Numbered from the stretch's first letter, positions 21,052-33,270 are shown. The stretch: 64,000 nucleotides of DNA from Catonia carolina (GCA_035578175.1 JAQMRL010000003.1:85137969-85201968), one strand, 5' to 3'. A program made the numbers and translations. Notes: generated from the sequence alone by a model not told the origin.

Positions 21052-22294
21052 ATATTTTATATTACTTAGAAAATATCTTTAAAGATTAACATTTCGTTAG
21101 AAAATCAACGAGTATATATAAATTTTATGTTTCAGATTTCAGGTGTTCTGTTTTAAAATAAACTTAAATTATAAGAGACTAAAACGTTTGGCATAGAAAA
21201 TAATATTCGAATATAAAGTTAACGAAAATCCTTAGTAGAGTTGGTTGAATAGTGTTATGTCTGCACTACGTAAGCGTAAAACGTATTATGGAGACTAACG
21301 CTTAATTTGAGTTTAATCCAGCAACCCCAAGCAAGCTCTCCACTTCTCTTAACGAGGTTTTAAACCGCGTTGCGTCTCAATTTTTGCGTAAATTCTACTC
21401 TTATTTCTTACCCTTATCCCTGGTTAAATTTACAAACATTCGCACGTACATGTGCGAACATATATACTACCAACACAAAGTTTCATCTACGTTAGAATGG
21501 ATGTCAAATGGTCGACAGTATTATTCTCTCACTCCAACTCATCTACTCCTCTCAAGTTCATCTTCTTCTTCACTTAATTTTCCTTTTCCCCTCTATAATG
21601 ATTCTCGTTGTCATCACCGCTAATTGTGGATGTGCAACGTAAGGAAAATTAAACTACTAATGCAATCCCCCACAGCGGCAACTGTGAAGCAATTTATTTA
21701 TAATTTACCCAAACTATATAATGCTCTCGGCATTATGTTTACGTAATTATTGTCATTACTAAAGACTTACGTTTACTACTCCTCTACATTTCTCATTTAT
21801 AATTTCAACATAACTTTTATCATAACTTATACAAAACATTCAAAAACGATATTTCGTTCCTAGTAAATAACGTTAGCAAAACTAAACAACAGATTGCATC
21901 TTTACAAGAAATAGAACATCTATAGTCTATAGTAGAACTAATAAAACTTTATATCTTCGAAAATCGGTTGTAACATAATGTAACATTATTATACAGTCGA
22001 TTCCGGATAATTGGTCCACTGGTTAATTGAGGCAAATTTTCTGAAAATTATTATTTCTTGAGCTCCTCGCACTGGGATGTTCGCGAATATCAAAAGCCAG
22101 GTAGATTATTGGATGATAAGTTATTTAAGAGTTGGTTAGGGTTATGTAATAATTTCTTTTTAAAAAGGCAGTATGGGAGTTACATAAAAGAAGTACTAAA
22201 AATGGCCACATAGGAAAACATTTGACATGTGTAACTTAACTGGAAATTGTTAACTTAATCTATTTTATAAATGTTTCATAATACACGTATAGGT
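21052..22294. other. No gene recognised; one-ended pogo-like terminus near 22000
   Basis: The sequence around 21995-22030 (ACAGTCGATTCCGGATAATT) resembles a pogo/Tigger-type terminal repeat. No matching inverse copy was found nearby. Confidence 0.3.
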
Positions 22295-22305
22295 TATACT
22301 ATTTT

Positions 22306-22682
22306 TTCCCATAACAGGCAGATGGAGTGTTAAATTATTTGGATTCGATCTGCTAGTTCCAGGGTTACAAATAATAGTTATGTTTCTTATCATATGGTCA
22401 GCCAATTATATGACTAAAGCATTTAAGAACAGAAGAGGTAGAGGTGTAAAAGACACTAGTCACAGTTATTTCATCTGAGAGTAATGAACTTCATTATACA
22501 GCCAGAATCTATGGTGAATGAAATGAAGGTGTCATTTGCAGGAAAAAAGTAAATGCTTTTCAGAGGGCTTGGCATACTTTTCCACTCAGTGAGGAAGGCA
22601 ATTGTAAACCACCTCACTCCTCGTGTTCTAGTAAAGCTTCTAGAGATTCAAACCAGTCTTTCGGCTGATGACCTAAACAACA
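22306..22682 (+). mobile_element. SINE-A copy 3
   Basis: Full-length family member bracketed by an exact 11-bp duplication TATACTATTTT (22295-22305 and 22683-22693). Confidence 0.88.
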
Positions 22683-22994
22683 TATACTATTTTAGCTACT
22701 TAAAATTAAAAACTATTAAAACTAATCAATTAAAATTAAAACTATTACTTAGAGTAATATATGATACATTATTTGACTTATTTTGTAATTATGAATAGAT
22801 AGAGAAAACAATCAAAATACAATAATATAATATAATTATTTTTACTAGCTAATAAACTATGATACTCGTAAATATTAACGACATAAGATAATATAATTAA
22901 ATTAGTTGGGGTAATGTTAATTTTATGAGCGATTAAAGATTATTTCTAAATTTTATTTTCTTTGTAATTGTTTAAGTATTGTAATTGTTTAAGC

Positions 22995-23310
22995 TGTGGT
23001 GTGTCGCGGATCGATCGAATCCCGAATTCTGAAATTGGAGAAGAATCGGCGTTCAAGGAAATATCATGTATACCATATCCCGTAAGCAGTTAAAATGGTT
23101 TGGCCATTTTCAGAGGATGGAGGATGGTAGTTGGCCAAAGAGGGTATGGGAGTAGACGACAGCCGGTAGAAGAAGGAGGGGTAGGCCAAAAATGACATGG
23201 TTAGATTGGGTGCAGGAGGCAATGTTTTTGCGGCGGCTCTCCGTTGGGAACTGGCGAGACAAAGAGAGGTGGTGCTTAGGAAGCGAGATACGGCTGGGGC
23301 TATAAATCCT
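22995..23310 (+). pseudogene. Decayed LINE ORF2 C-terminal tail
   Basis: The plus strand reads MYTISRKQLKWFGHFQRMED, GSWPKRVWE, stop, TTAGRRRGRPKMTWLDWVQE and so on. This is the typical 'LxWFGHxxRMxxxRxPKxxWE...GRRRRGRPxxTWxDxV' tail. One stop and later frame loss. Confidence 0.65.
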
Positions 23311-23389
23311 CGCATAAATATAATATTGTTTAAGTACTCAATGTCTGAATAAAAAGTATTATTGGTCATTTACCAATAATCGTACACAC

Positions 23390-23567
23390 GTGGCCGCCTC
23401 CGTAGCATAGTGGTTAGCGCATTGGCCTGCCGCACGGAGGTCCCGGGTTTGATTCCCGGTCTGGAATTTTCACATGTCAAATCCCACAGTTAATGTAACA
23501 TACTCCACCGCAGTTGCTAATGACCAAACAGTTGATGCGACTTTAAAAAAATTAGGCTAATTAATTA
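23390..23567 (+). mobile_element. SINE-D (tRNA-derived)
   Basis: The head GGCCGCCTCCGTAGCATAGT..GGTTAGCGC..GGTCCCGGGTTTGATTCCCGG is strongly tRNA-like, with A and B boxes. The body ends with TTGATGCGACTTTAAAAAAA. A 15-bp flanking duplication with one mismatch (AATAATcGTACACAC at 23375-23389, AATAATaGTACACAC at 23568-23582) marks insertion. It is followed by a (CA)n tract. The head is not a functional tRNA gene because it lacks a 3' acceptor partner. Confidence 0.82.
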
Positions 23568-23891
23568 AATAATAGTACACACACACACACACACACAACG
23601 ATGTTTTGATTATTTCCCCCGCGTACGTCTCTCACCGTCATCAAACCCCTTCATCTACTTCAACAGCAATACGTACTCACATGTACACACACACACATAA
23701 ATGTTTATGAAAATCTTCATTAAAGCTCTTAGGATAATCATTTTTGAAAATTTAAAAATAAAATGTTACTGCGAATAGAAATACGAATATGCAGTCAAAA
23801 TTTCATGAAAATCCGTTCAGTAGTTTTCAAATTAGCCTGCACAAAAAAAGCACGCTTTGTCTTTATAATATTAGTATAGATTTCGGTTGTG

Positions 23892-24281
23892 TTGTTAAGG
23901 TCAACAGCCAAAAGGCTGGTTCGACCTCTAGAAGTTTTACTAAGTAAAAACGAGGAGTGAGGTGGTTTACTATTGCCTTCCTCATTGAGTTGAAAGAGTA
24001 TGCTTATCAGCATGCCATGCCCTCCGAAAAGCATCTACTTTCTACCCTGCAAATTACACCTTCACTTTATTCACCACAGGGTCTCGCTGTATAGTTAATT
24101 CATTACTCTCAGAGGAGATAACTCTGACTAGTGTCTTTTACACCTCTACCACTTCTGTTTTTAAATAGTTCAGTCATATAATTGGCTTTCTATGTGATAA
24201 GAAACATAACTATTTTTTGTAGCCCTTAAACCAACAGATTGAGTGCAATTAATTTAACACTCCACCTGCCCGTTACGGGCA
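23892..24281 (-). mobile_element. SINE-A copy 4
   Basis: Full length. The flanking 14-bp duplications AGATTTCGGTTGTG (23878-23891) and AGATTTCGATTATG (24282-24295) match at 12 of 14 positions. Confidence 0.87.
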
Positions 24282-24295
24282 AGATTTCGATTATG

Positions 24296-25062
24296 ATTAT
24301 TAAATGTTTCTTTATTGTTAACAAGGCTATAAAACAATTATTCTAAATAAAATATCAAATATTTTTCAGCTCTAGTAATGTATACACCAATAAAGTAATA
24401 ACATAATGTGGTCCTATATCCGATGCTATTATTAGAATGGCAGCCTAAAAAGAGCCTATTCAGTAAAACGAGATAAAACGGCATGTAGGCGGATAGCTAA
24501 CGATAATAACTACCCTAGAATAACGACCTTGTTTTAATTTCCGTAGTCCGGGTATAAACCACCTCCGACATCTAGCCGAGTGACATCCGCGGGGAAATCA
24601 CCACCTCTGTTTAAATAGACTAGTCAATGCGGATGGACGAGTGGATAGAGTCACTTTATCGTTTGTTGGTGGGAAGTGTGGAAAAGAGGGAAGAGAGAGA
24701 GAGAGAGAGAAAGAGAGAAAGAGTGATAGAGAGAGTGATGATGATGTAGTTGTAAAGACAATGACGTATGACAAGAGACATTAGAACACATACCTTCCTG
24801 TACTTTTAAACCACAACTAAATTTTCTTAATAAAAGAACATGCTAATGAAATAATCTTTTCTCTTCTCCTATCTTACACGTGGAATACAGTTGTTTAAAT
24901 TTATAAAGATAATAACTTTTTCCGCTGAGGGATATTTCAGATTTTTTTAAAAAACATTTCCCTGTTTGAAATAAAAAATTCCCCTCTACAATTTTTTAAA
25001 TTTCTTTTTTTATTATAAGTTTTAATTTATTTTTATTAGGCCTACTTTAATTCATAGTACAA
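24296..25062. other. Unassigned, with a GC-richer block and a GA repeat
   Basis: 24470-24680 is visibly richer in GC than its surroundings and is followed by (GA)n at about 24686-24725. No coding frame or family recognised. Confidence 0.4.
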
Positions 25063-26082
25063 TCTATATAAATAAAACTGTGATTTTGTCTGTACAATTT
25101 TTCAAAATGCCCCAAATTTCGTTTCTACGTCAAATCTACTAAGTAATCACCGAAAACAAGTTCAGATGAATTTTTGTCTGTTTGTCTGTTGTCTGTTGGT
25201 ATATTACGGCATCACGCAAGAACCGCTGAACCGAATTCAATTAATTTCGGTATTTAGGTTCTGGACATTATCGAAATGAAAATAGATAATTTTGTTTAAT
25301 ACCACAAATGGATGGGGGAGTTCAGAGGAAGGGGTAAACAAAAAACTGCGAATATCTCCGTTAAAAGCCAATGTATCAAAAAATTTTATATCGGAATTCC
25401 GAAACGTTTAAAGACAAATAAGTTTGATTATGAAAAGTTATTCATTTTTATGCATAATAACGGAGATATTAACAACTTTATAAAAATAAACATAGCAATA
25501 TTTTAGAAAACAAAATAAACAACAATAAACATAGGTCTACGCGCCGCTGGTATTCATTCCGAAGCTCTGTACCCTACCCTTTCACCACTACCCAACCTTA
25601 CTCGACACACTCGTTCTCAGTCACATTGTCAAAAACGAAAGACAGTCACCTTAGTAGTTAACCATCGTGGAGTGTTCCAATTGTAATTTACCTTTCATTT
25701 CAGTTTTTATTGCTCTGTAGCGAATAATTAAATTACCTACAGTTACATTACACACACATTTGTGTGAGTTAAACTTCGAAACATCAATTTTCATTGCTCT
25801 ATATAAATATTAAATTTATTTATTTATGTAAAATAATTAACTACGCTTCTGAAAGTAATAAAGCGCTGCGTATCTTGATTTAAAAACACCTAGATCTCGC
25901 TTTTATTTTACGTCCAACTATTTTGTTTTGTCATTAATAATAATGCTGACGTTGAAAGGAGGTACGAATAGATAACAATGAATGATTAAAGAATATCGGA
26001 CCTGACAGGGATCGAACTCGATACACCAACAGACTGTACACAGCACCAAGAAAACCGTTCGAAGAACGGGCATTTTAGCTAG
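25063..26082 (+). mobile_element. Non-autonomous Helitron
   Basis: Starts TCTATATAAATAAAAC after an A. Ends with the hairpin CCGTTC-gaa-GAACGG (26055-26069), nine bases, then CTAG followed by T, which is the canonical Helitron 3' end and A|T insertion. The 1,020-bp interior has no Rep/helicase frame, so it depends on another copy. Near its 3' end (about 25990-26035, minus strand) it carries a tRNA-like B box, GAGTTCGATCCC. Confidence 0.87.
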
Positions 26083-26454
26083 TTTTATTATAAAATATGT
26101 TAATAAAATTTTATGTATCTCGCATAATGTAGGCCCTATTTTACATTATTAATAATTATTTAAGAATAAACTTTTCGGAACTATTTATATTTTACAATGG
26201 TAACTACAAATTCTGGCGGTATAAATAAATTGATTACTACTTTAAACAGCTGATATGGTAATTCACCAAATTATGAAAAATATCCCTGTAGCGATAATAA
26301 ATGCAATATAATAATAACAAAAAATTCTTTCTCTTTAACCACTTCATACGTTTCTTATTTAAACAATACTGTCTTGATAAATTGAACCTAATGTATATCT
26401 ACTGAATTCCAATTTTAACAAAATTTATTTTTTTCCGTTTGTAATGCTTTTCGA

Positions 26455-26755
26455 TACACCAGTCTGGTCTAGAGGTAAAGTCGTCACCTTTAGTCAGCTG
26501 TTTAACAGTTAATTTTTGGAGACGAACGTTCCTGGTTCAAATCTTAGTAAATGTAGTTACTTTAATACGGATTTGGATATTAGACAGTGGTTACCGGTGT
26601 AGTTTGGGATTTCAATTAACCATACTCTCTCAGGAATGGTAGGCCTGGGTCTGTACAAGGCTACATCTCATTTACATATCATACACATCATTCTCATCTC
26701 ATTGGGTCAGGGGTTGCTGATTGTTCTGAATTGAACAGATTGCAATATACGAGTA
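26455..26755 (+). mobile_element. SINE-B copy 2
   Basis: tRNA-like head (GTCTGGTCTAGAGG, GGTTCAAATC) and body as in 4779-5090. It ends near TTGCAATATACGAG. Confidence 0.8.
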
Positions 26756-26818
26756 TACCCTTAGTATACCCTTCGTATACCTTCGTATACCCTTAGTACC
26801 TTCGTATACCCTTAGGGA
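26756..26818. repeat. Short tandem repeat TATACCCTTAG/TTCG
   Basis: About five imperfect units of 10-12 bp. Confidence 0.75.
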
Positions 26819-26996
26819 TAAAAAAATGCGTTTACTTTAAATTTTTGAAATCTAATACAGTGGACCTCTCTAATTCGAATCTGAAAAGACCAATTTTTTC
26901 GATTTAGGGAGGTTTCAATTTACAGAGGTAAAATACTGAAACTCAATTCAAAATTGCTGGTTTTAATCAACATTCATATTATTACATAGAAAAGTA

Positions 26997-27939
26997 CCGG
27001 GTTTCCAACAAAGAGGTTGCTATTTTTGAATTAACATCCCGGACGTATCACACACTCTACAGACTGGAAACTTTACAGTTATAATAAATAGATATGTAAA
27101 AAAGTACCCTCGAGTTACATTTGCTTCTGATTAATCAAAAAAAAGTAGCGGAAAGTAATTTTATTTGCATAACCATTTCAAATTGGTGATTTGTTACAAT
27201 GTTACTTAAGTAATGAAATGAAAGAAATATGAAAGTGATAAATTATTAATGAAAAAAATTTGTTTCATTAACATATATTTTAACTGATGTCCATCAATAG
27301 CTATGCACTGATAGCAACGAAACAAAAATGATTCATAAGCGTTTATTAAAAATTGGCGAGGTATCAACAGCGGTTCCTCTTCAATCTGCCTCTGTTATTC
27401 ATCGTCTGTTGCAATGGTGTGAGAATAAACTTTTTCCTTCAAAAAACCCATAGGAAAATATCGCAAACAGACAAGTCTGGCGATCTTGAAGGCCAGTCGT
27501 ATCCAACCTATCCAACAGTTAGGAAGATTTTGGTTTAAAACCGCTTTGGCCATGTTAGCATAATGTGGAGGAGCTCCATCATGCTGGAAAAAAACATCCT
27601 GCATCTCCACCTGAGAAAGATGGGGAACTATGAGATTAGTTAAAATTGATGCGTATCTGTCTCCAGTCATTTTCTGATGGGATGTCATACGATAAAACAC
27701 TATTCACTCTATCTGAATCCTATTATAGATATAAGTGGTTTTATCCACAAGATTATTGTTCATTTTTGATATTATTTTCTTATTCCGCCATTTTGTTTTG
27801 ATTAATTATAAGCAAATGAAACTCGAGGGTACTTTTTTACATACCTATTTATTTTAACTGTGAAGTTTCCAGTCTGTAGAGTGTGCGATACATCCAGCAT
27901 ATTAAATAAAAAATAGCAATCTCTTCGTGAGACACCCGG
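26997..27939 (-). mobile_element. Tc1/mariner-superfamily element with ~140-bp inverted repeats, internally deleted
   Basis: TA|CCGGGTxTCxC ends at 26997 and 27939 are flanked by TA. The inverted repeats extend about 140 bp (for example CACACTCTACAGACTGGAAA and GTACCCTCGAGTT on both sides). The interior retains part of a transposase on the minus strand (27700-27395). At 943 bp it is too short for an intact copy. Confidence 0.85.
27395..27700 (-). pseudogene. Transposase fragment (IS630-Tc1-mariner type)
   Basis: The frame MTGDRYASILTNLIVPHLSQ, then FFQHDGAPPHYANMAKAVLN, then LPNCWIG and a divergent end containing FLKEKVYS. The HDGAPPHY block contains the second catalytic aspartate of DDE transposases of this superfamily. 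The N-terminal DNA-binding part is missing, and the segment that should hold the third acidic residue is scrambled. Inactive. Confidence 0.8.
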
Positions 27940-27941
27940 TA

Positions 27942-29017
27942 TATAAAAAAGGTGACATATATTAATAGACTACCAATTTGACTGAAAAACGATTACCACA
28001 AATATTTTTTACTTAGGGCCTAATACTGTTATTAATAATTGCACAATATGTTCGTATTACCCACATGCTATAATTCAGAAAAGAAGACAAATTATACTTT
28101 AATAAATAGGGCAAAGTATAAAAAGGGTGACATAAAGAGAGTATAGAAAAGTCGGGTAAAACGGGAACAGTATGCAGGCAATAATATACATACTAAAGTA
28201 ATAAGAAACAGAAAATTAAAAATAAATTACTACCGGAAATTTAAAAAATTTTAACGAAGTAAAATGTTTGATCATGATTAAACATAGATTATGTTACTCA
28301 TTATTTCCACTTGAGAGAGAAAATTGTGTGAAACATTCACACAAAAGTTTTTATTAAAAGAATGGTTATGAATCTGATGTGTAGTATAATATTATCACAT
28401 TATGTAATAAGCTATAAACTTTTATAATTAAAAAAAAAATTATTTAAATCATATGCATATGTAAACAGATTAAACTTAACCAAAATGTTTTCTTTTAAAT
28501 GAAAATATCAAAGCATGAAATTACGGAAAAGCTTATAAATGGTTGAATAACCACCAATGCTTCCTATACTTCATCAAAATTCAATTTTAATAAATAAAGC
28601 AATAACGTTAATGGAACATCTAATAATAATTATTTTAAAAGCGATACTTCATCCATTTTATATAGGTCCGCTACGCGTAATTCTCCCTCTACTCTTCCCC
28701 TAGAACGTCCATGACCCGCCCGTTTAGAACGCAGAGGGTTCATGATCATAAGTCTGTAATAAAATTAACCCATAAATTCTGTGAACCGTTCTACATGACC
28801 TGAACAATTTTTTTACCGGGTATTAAATCATTATCTGAAAAACAAAGTAGCATTAAACTCATTGTTTAATTATTTAGAAAGTTATTAGTAATATTTTATA
28901 CGGGTATTGCCTAACACTGGTTAAAAATAAAAAAAAATTAAACGATTCATGAAAGCTTTATCATATCGGTGATTCAGAAATTGAATTTCAAAATCTTTGA
29001 TTATTTGTCAGTACTAT
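27942..29017. other. No gene recognised; MSR terminal remnant near 28305-28345
   Basis: AT-rich sequence. GAGAGAAAATTGTGTGAAAC at about 28313 resembles an MSR end. A GC-richer patch lies at 28665-28745. Confidence 0.4.
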
Positions 29018-29129
29018 CCACCGTGTTGGTCGAGTGGTGAAGTCGTCGCAGCGAGTCAGCTAGCTGTTTGACAGCTAATGTACGAAGATGAAGGTCCTTT
29101 AATTCAAATCTTAGTAAAGGTTGTTATAC

Positions 29130-29935
29130 TGTGGACAATTCGAATTGGCACAACTCTTTCTCTACGTGTACACACAGTTTTGCGTAAAGTATGTCCATAA
29201 ACTATTCTTTCAACAAGGTCGACAAATTTTAATGTACGCAAATGCCTACAACCTTATTTCAATGTACAAACATACAAATAATTATTTCATTTTAAAGTAT
29301 GTACGTATTTAATTTGTCCCAGTAAAAATTATATTATAAATTACAAGAACTAAACTACAAAAACTCACTAAACTATACTCTACAGACGCATGCAACTAAC
29401 TAAAAAAAATTGGTCTAAATATAAAACCCACCGAAACAGTCAGCTGTTTATCAGCTGATCTTTGGAGACGAAGGTTCCTGGTTCAAATCTTAGTAAATGT
29501 AGTTACTTTAATACGGATTTGGATATTAGACAGTGGTTGCCGGTGTACTTTGATGGTTGGGGTTCAATTAACCATACTATCTCAGGAGTGGTCGACCTGG
29601 GTCTGTACAAGACTACACCTCATTTACACGTCATCCTCATCTCATTGTGTCATGGGGTTGCTTATTGTTCTGAATTGAACAGATTGCAACGTACAAATAT
29701 TAGGAATTAAAAAAAAAACGAACAGAAAATCATTTATGAAAATATATTAGTCACATAATTATGTCTGATAGATTATTAATAACAACAGTGAAAACAAAGC
29801 GTAGTGACGTGCGTGAGTCGCATATTACATTAGCGATTGTATACTTTTGTGACTGTACCGTCGTTGCATGGCGACGGGCGAAGAGTGGAGTACATAAACA
29901 CCGAAGCTGCTTGTGCCAATTCAAATTGTCCAAGG
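29130..29935. mobile_element. Inverted-repeat DNA element inserted in SINE-B
   Basis: GGACAATTYGAATTGGCACA occurs at the left end (from 29133) and inverted at the right end (to about 29931). TATAC is duplicated at 29125-29129 and 29936-29940. It is 806 bp with no transposase, and a second SINE-B (29427-29708) lies inside it. The superfamily is not identified. Confidence 0.72.
29427..29708 (+). mobile_element. SINE-B copy nested in the DNA element
   Basis: Head partly decayed (CCCACCGAAACAGTCAGCTG). The body is well preserved to TTGCAACGTACAAATATTAG plus an A tract. Confidence 0.8.
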
Positions 29936-30241
29936 TATACTTTTATACGGATTTGAATACTCCACAGTGGTTACTGGTGTGTTTGATAATTGGTGTTAAA
30001 TTAACCATACTTCTTCAGAAATGGTCGGGCTGAGTCTGCACAAAAGTACACCTCATTTACACTTATCATACATATCATCCTCTTCTTTTTGGGTTGCTTA
30101 GAGTAAAAAAATGTTTCTTAGTAAACTCATATGACATCATATAAGATATTATAAGCCTTTCAAACTAATATCAGACCACTTAAATTTTACCATAACACGA
30201 GAAATTAAAAACTTTTATAATTTGATAATATCAATCTAGTA

Positions 30242-30632
30242 CTGCCCATAACAGACAGGTGGAGTGTCAAATTATTTACACTCAATCTGTTAGCTGCAGG
30301 GCTAAAATAAATAGTTCTGTTTCTTGTCACATGGTCAGCCAATTAAATGACTGAATCATTTAAGAACAGAAGAGGTAGAGGTGTAAAAGACACTAATCAG
30401 AGTTATCTCCTCTGAAAGTAATGAATTTCATTATACAGCCAGACCCTGTGGTGAATAAAGTGAAGGTGTCATTTGCAGAGTGGAAAATATGTGCTTTTCA
30501 GAGGGCCCGGCATGCTGATAAGTGTACTTTTCCATTCAGTGAGGAAGGCAATGGTAAACCACCTCACTCCTCGTTTTACTTAGTAAAACCTCTACAGGTT
30601 CAAACCAGCCTTTCGGCTGATGACCTAAACAA
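30242..30632 (+). mobile_element. SINE-A copy 5
   Basis: Complete 391-bp copy with an exact 10-bp duplication CAATCTAGTA (30232-30241 and 30633-30642). It defines the family ends: CTGCCCATAAC...GACCTAAACAA. Confidence 0.92.
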
Positions 30633-30731
30633 CAATCTAGTAATAATATCGTCAAAGAAGAAATGAAGGACCTGACTACGAAGGAGATATAAAGGACATC
30701 CAAAAACAAGGTGAAGAGATTAACTGGTGGT

Positions 30732-31124
30732 GTGGTTAAGGTCATCAACTGAATGGCTGGTTTGAACCTCTAGAGGTTTTACTAAGTAAAACGAGGAGCG
30801 ATATGGTTACAATTGCCTTTCTCACAGAGTTGAAAGTATGCTTATCAGCATGCTAGGCCCTCTGAAAAGCATCTACTTTCCTCTCTGAAAATGACACCTT
30901 CACTTCTTTCATCACAGGTTCTAGCTGTATAATGATGAAATTCATTACTCTCAGAGGAGATAACTCTGACTAGTGTCTTTTAAACCTCTACCTCTTCTGT
31001 TCTTAAACGCTTCAGTCATATAATTGGTTGACCGTGTTATAAGAAACAGAACTATTTTTTGTAACCCTGGAACTAGCAGATCGAGTGCAAATAATTTAAC
31101 ACTCCACTTGCATGTTATGGACAA
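30732..31124 (-). mobile_element. SINE-A copy 6, inverted relative to copy 5
   Basis: Complete 393-bp copy with an exact 13-bp duplication ATTAACTGGTGGT (30719-30731 and 31125-31137). It lies 99 bp from copy 5 in opposite orientation. Confidence 0.92.
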
Positions 31125-31285
31125 ATTAACTGGTGGTAGGATTTAATTGGATAGAAAAGGAAATTGTGTAGCCAAACAATGGAGACCTAGGGACATATCT
31201 TACACTGTATGATGACAGGCTGATGAAGGGTACCATTCTATCACAACATTCTCTGGGACTAATTTCGTACCTTTTGTACTCTTGT

Positions 31286-31474
31286 TGCCGGCCGCGTTGG
31301 CGATGTTGGTAACGTGCTCGCCTCTCATCATGCGGTCTTGGGTTCGAATCCCACTCGGGCATGGCATTTTTTCATACGTTCCAAAAAATTCATTTCATCC
31401 TTCACCGTCTGCATTAGCAGCAATTTGCAAAACAGTCGGACGTTAAACAAAAAAAAAAAAAAAAAAAAAAAAAA
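31286..31474 (+). mobile_element. SINE-C copy 3, complete, long poly(A)
   Basis: tRNA-like head (GCGATGTTGGTAACGTGCTC, B box GGGTTCGAATCCC), a body of about 90 bp and a tail of about 26 A. The exact 11-bp duplication TGTACTCTTGT lies at 31275-31285 and 31475-31485. The intact poly(A) suggests a recent insertion. Confidence 0.92.
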
Positions 31475-31489
31475 TGTACTCTTGTAACA

Positions 31490-32460
31490 TACGGAACCCA
31501 GAAGTAGTCACGTGATAAGATTTGTGGACGCCACAGCAATATTATCATTCGGAGAAATGTAATTTTTGTACATTTTTATATGTACTTTTTTGAGAGAAAC
31601 GTATTTTTTGTAGATTACATATGTTTTTACGTAATGTACAAAAAATACATTGCTAAGAAATATTGCAATGGACAGAAAACAAAATCAACATTTGGAATAA
31701 ACTGGCTCATTAAGCTAAATGAAATGAAATCTGTTCATATTATTTCACAAATAGAAAAGATTTATTTGTTTTATATTTTTTCGTTTAAGACCAATACTAT
31801 ATATATGTTCTTGATTTTCTTTCTATTTTATTTCTTTATTTCTAAGAAAGTCATTAGTTGTACTGTTTTATAAATGTAAATAAATATCCTTAGGCTTTTC
31901 TTATTCAATGTAAAGTTTACGCTTTGCGTGTCAGAATTAAAATGAATCCAAAAATTCTTATTCTTTTAAAATCAAGTTTTTAACAATTAAAAAAAACCAC
32001 ATTAAAATAAAAAAATATAACTACATAAATAAGAATTTAAATTATAAAAACATATAAATAAATTATTGAATTTAATTTTGAAACAAAATAATATAATTTA
32101 AAAAAAATAATCAAATAAAAATTTAAAATGAAATTGGTGAGAGAATATTGCTACATGATTTACAGAGAGCTTTGCTCAGCTGTAGATACAAACGACGTTT
32201 CTTAGAATTCGTTCACTGCAGGCTTTTCTCCTTGCTAATGCCTACATGGTGTTCTGTTTTGATTTTCATAAAAGTTCGTAATTAGTTATCTGAATTTGGT
32301 TCATTTAATAAAGTTTTTACGGTTTATTCCAGCTTTTTCAATATCCCGTCTGACTTTGAACCATTTATTCGACAGGTTAGGTATATTTTAGTGTCTGAAA
32401 TATTTGTTTTGTCAACGGTTTGGCATCGTATTCTATACAGGCGTCCGTAAAAATTTTGTC
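31490..32460. other. AT-rich stretch, no gene recognised
   Basis: A 97-codon open frame at 31580-31873 is low-complexity, Phe/Ile/Lys-rich and typical of chance in such AT-rich DNA. Confidence 0.45.
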
Positions 32461-32465
32461 TTATT

Positions 32466-32598
32466 ACTTTCTCTTGCCTATAATATGAATATATAGGAAG
32501 GAAAGTATTGTTTTCATATCGATTTTTCGAAATCGAGTTTTCACCGGATCTACACGTTTTCAGAACCCCTGAACCCAAAAAACATGTTTTCAGGGATT

Positions 32599-32637
<39 letters not shown>

Positions 32638-33101
32638 AGAATATCAAGAACGGAACATCGTACGAACTTGAAACTTGAAACTTAAGTTACATTCCACTAC
32701 CGGACCCGACACGAACATTTTCATCAAAATCTGTCAACCGGAAGTAGTACCTAGTTTATTCGTGTAGTTTTTCACTTTTTTGCGATTTTCTCAAAAATTG
32801 GTCCTACGATTTTTTTAAAATCGCCTGGTTTACTAAACTTTTTATGCTCTACAAGATAAGGTAGGCGCCATGTTTGCTGAAATTCTTGGTGAGGCTGTTT
32901 TCACGTAAAAAAATAGTTTTTTTAAGATTACGGCTTTAATATGCATTTTAGCGCAAAATTTATTATAATAAAAAATGTAGAGAATTTAAAATCCTACAAC
33001 TTTAATTCAAACATTTTTTTGTATAACGCTTAGTTTATCGGTAATTAGCGATTTTATGTTTTTTTCTCACGAAAACAAAAAGATTTTTTCTCACGAGAAA
33101 G
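32466..33101 (+). repeat. MSR family copy B, 3'-truncated
   Basis: Begins ACTTTCTCTTGCC and has (TG)n at about 32599-32634. It continues through the GTTGAAACTTGAAAC-type and GGTAATTAGCGATTTT-type boxes and stops at about 33101. Confidence 0.78.
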
Positions 33102-33270
33102 AAGGAAAAGTTGAAAGATTGGCAAAAGACACCGGCATGTGACAATTTGTCATTTTAAAAAAAGCTAAAACAATATTTGATTGATGAAAAATTTTACAGT
33201 GTGCACGAATTCCTTTCTATACGTATAGTTTTTGATTGGAAAGTATTTAACTTCTAATTAAACAAATATT

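Larger units (their letters stand above)
29018..30100 (+). mobile_element. SINE-B copy split by a DNA transposon
   Basis: The tRNA-like head is at 29018-29129 and the body resumes at 29936-30100 (TATACTTTTATACGGATTTG). The two halves join at a duplicated TATAC around the insert 29130-29935. Confidence 0.78.

Noticed and set aside
26858..26990. pogo-like terminus ACAGTGGACCTCTCTAATTC
   Set aside because: No matching inverse end was found; the Tc1-like element at 26997 begins soon after. Left unassigned.
30421..30666. Recurrent frame MNFIIQPDPVVN..KWKICAFQRARHADK in SINE-A copies
   Set aside because: Appears in several copies only because the DNA is repeated; it is interrupted or shifted in most of them, so not a conserved protein.
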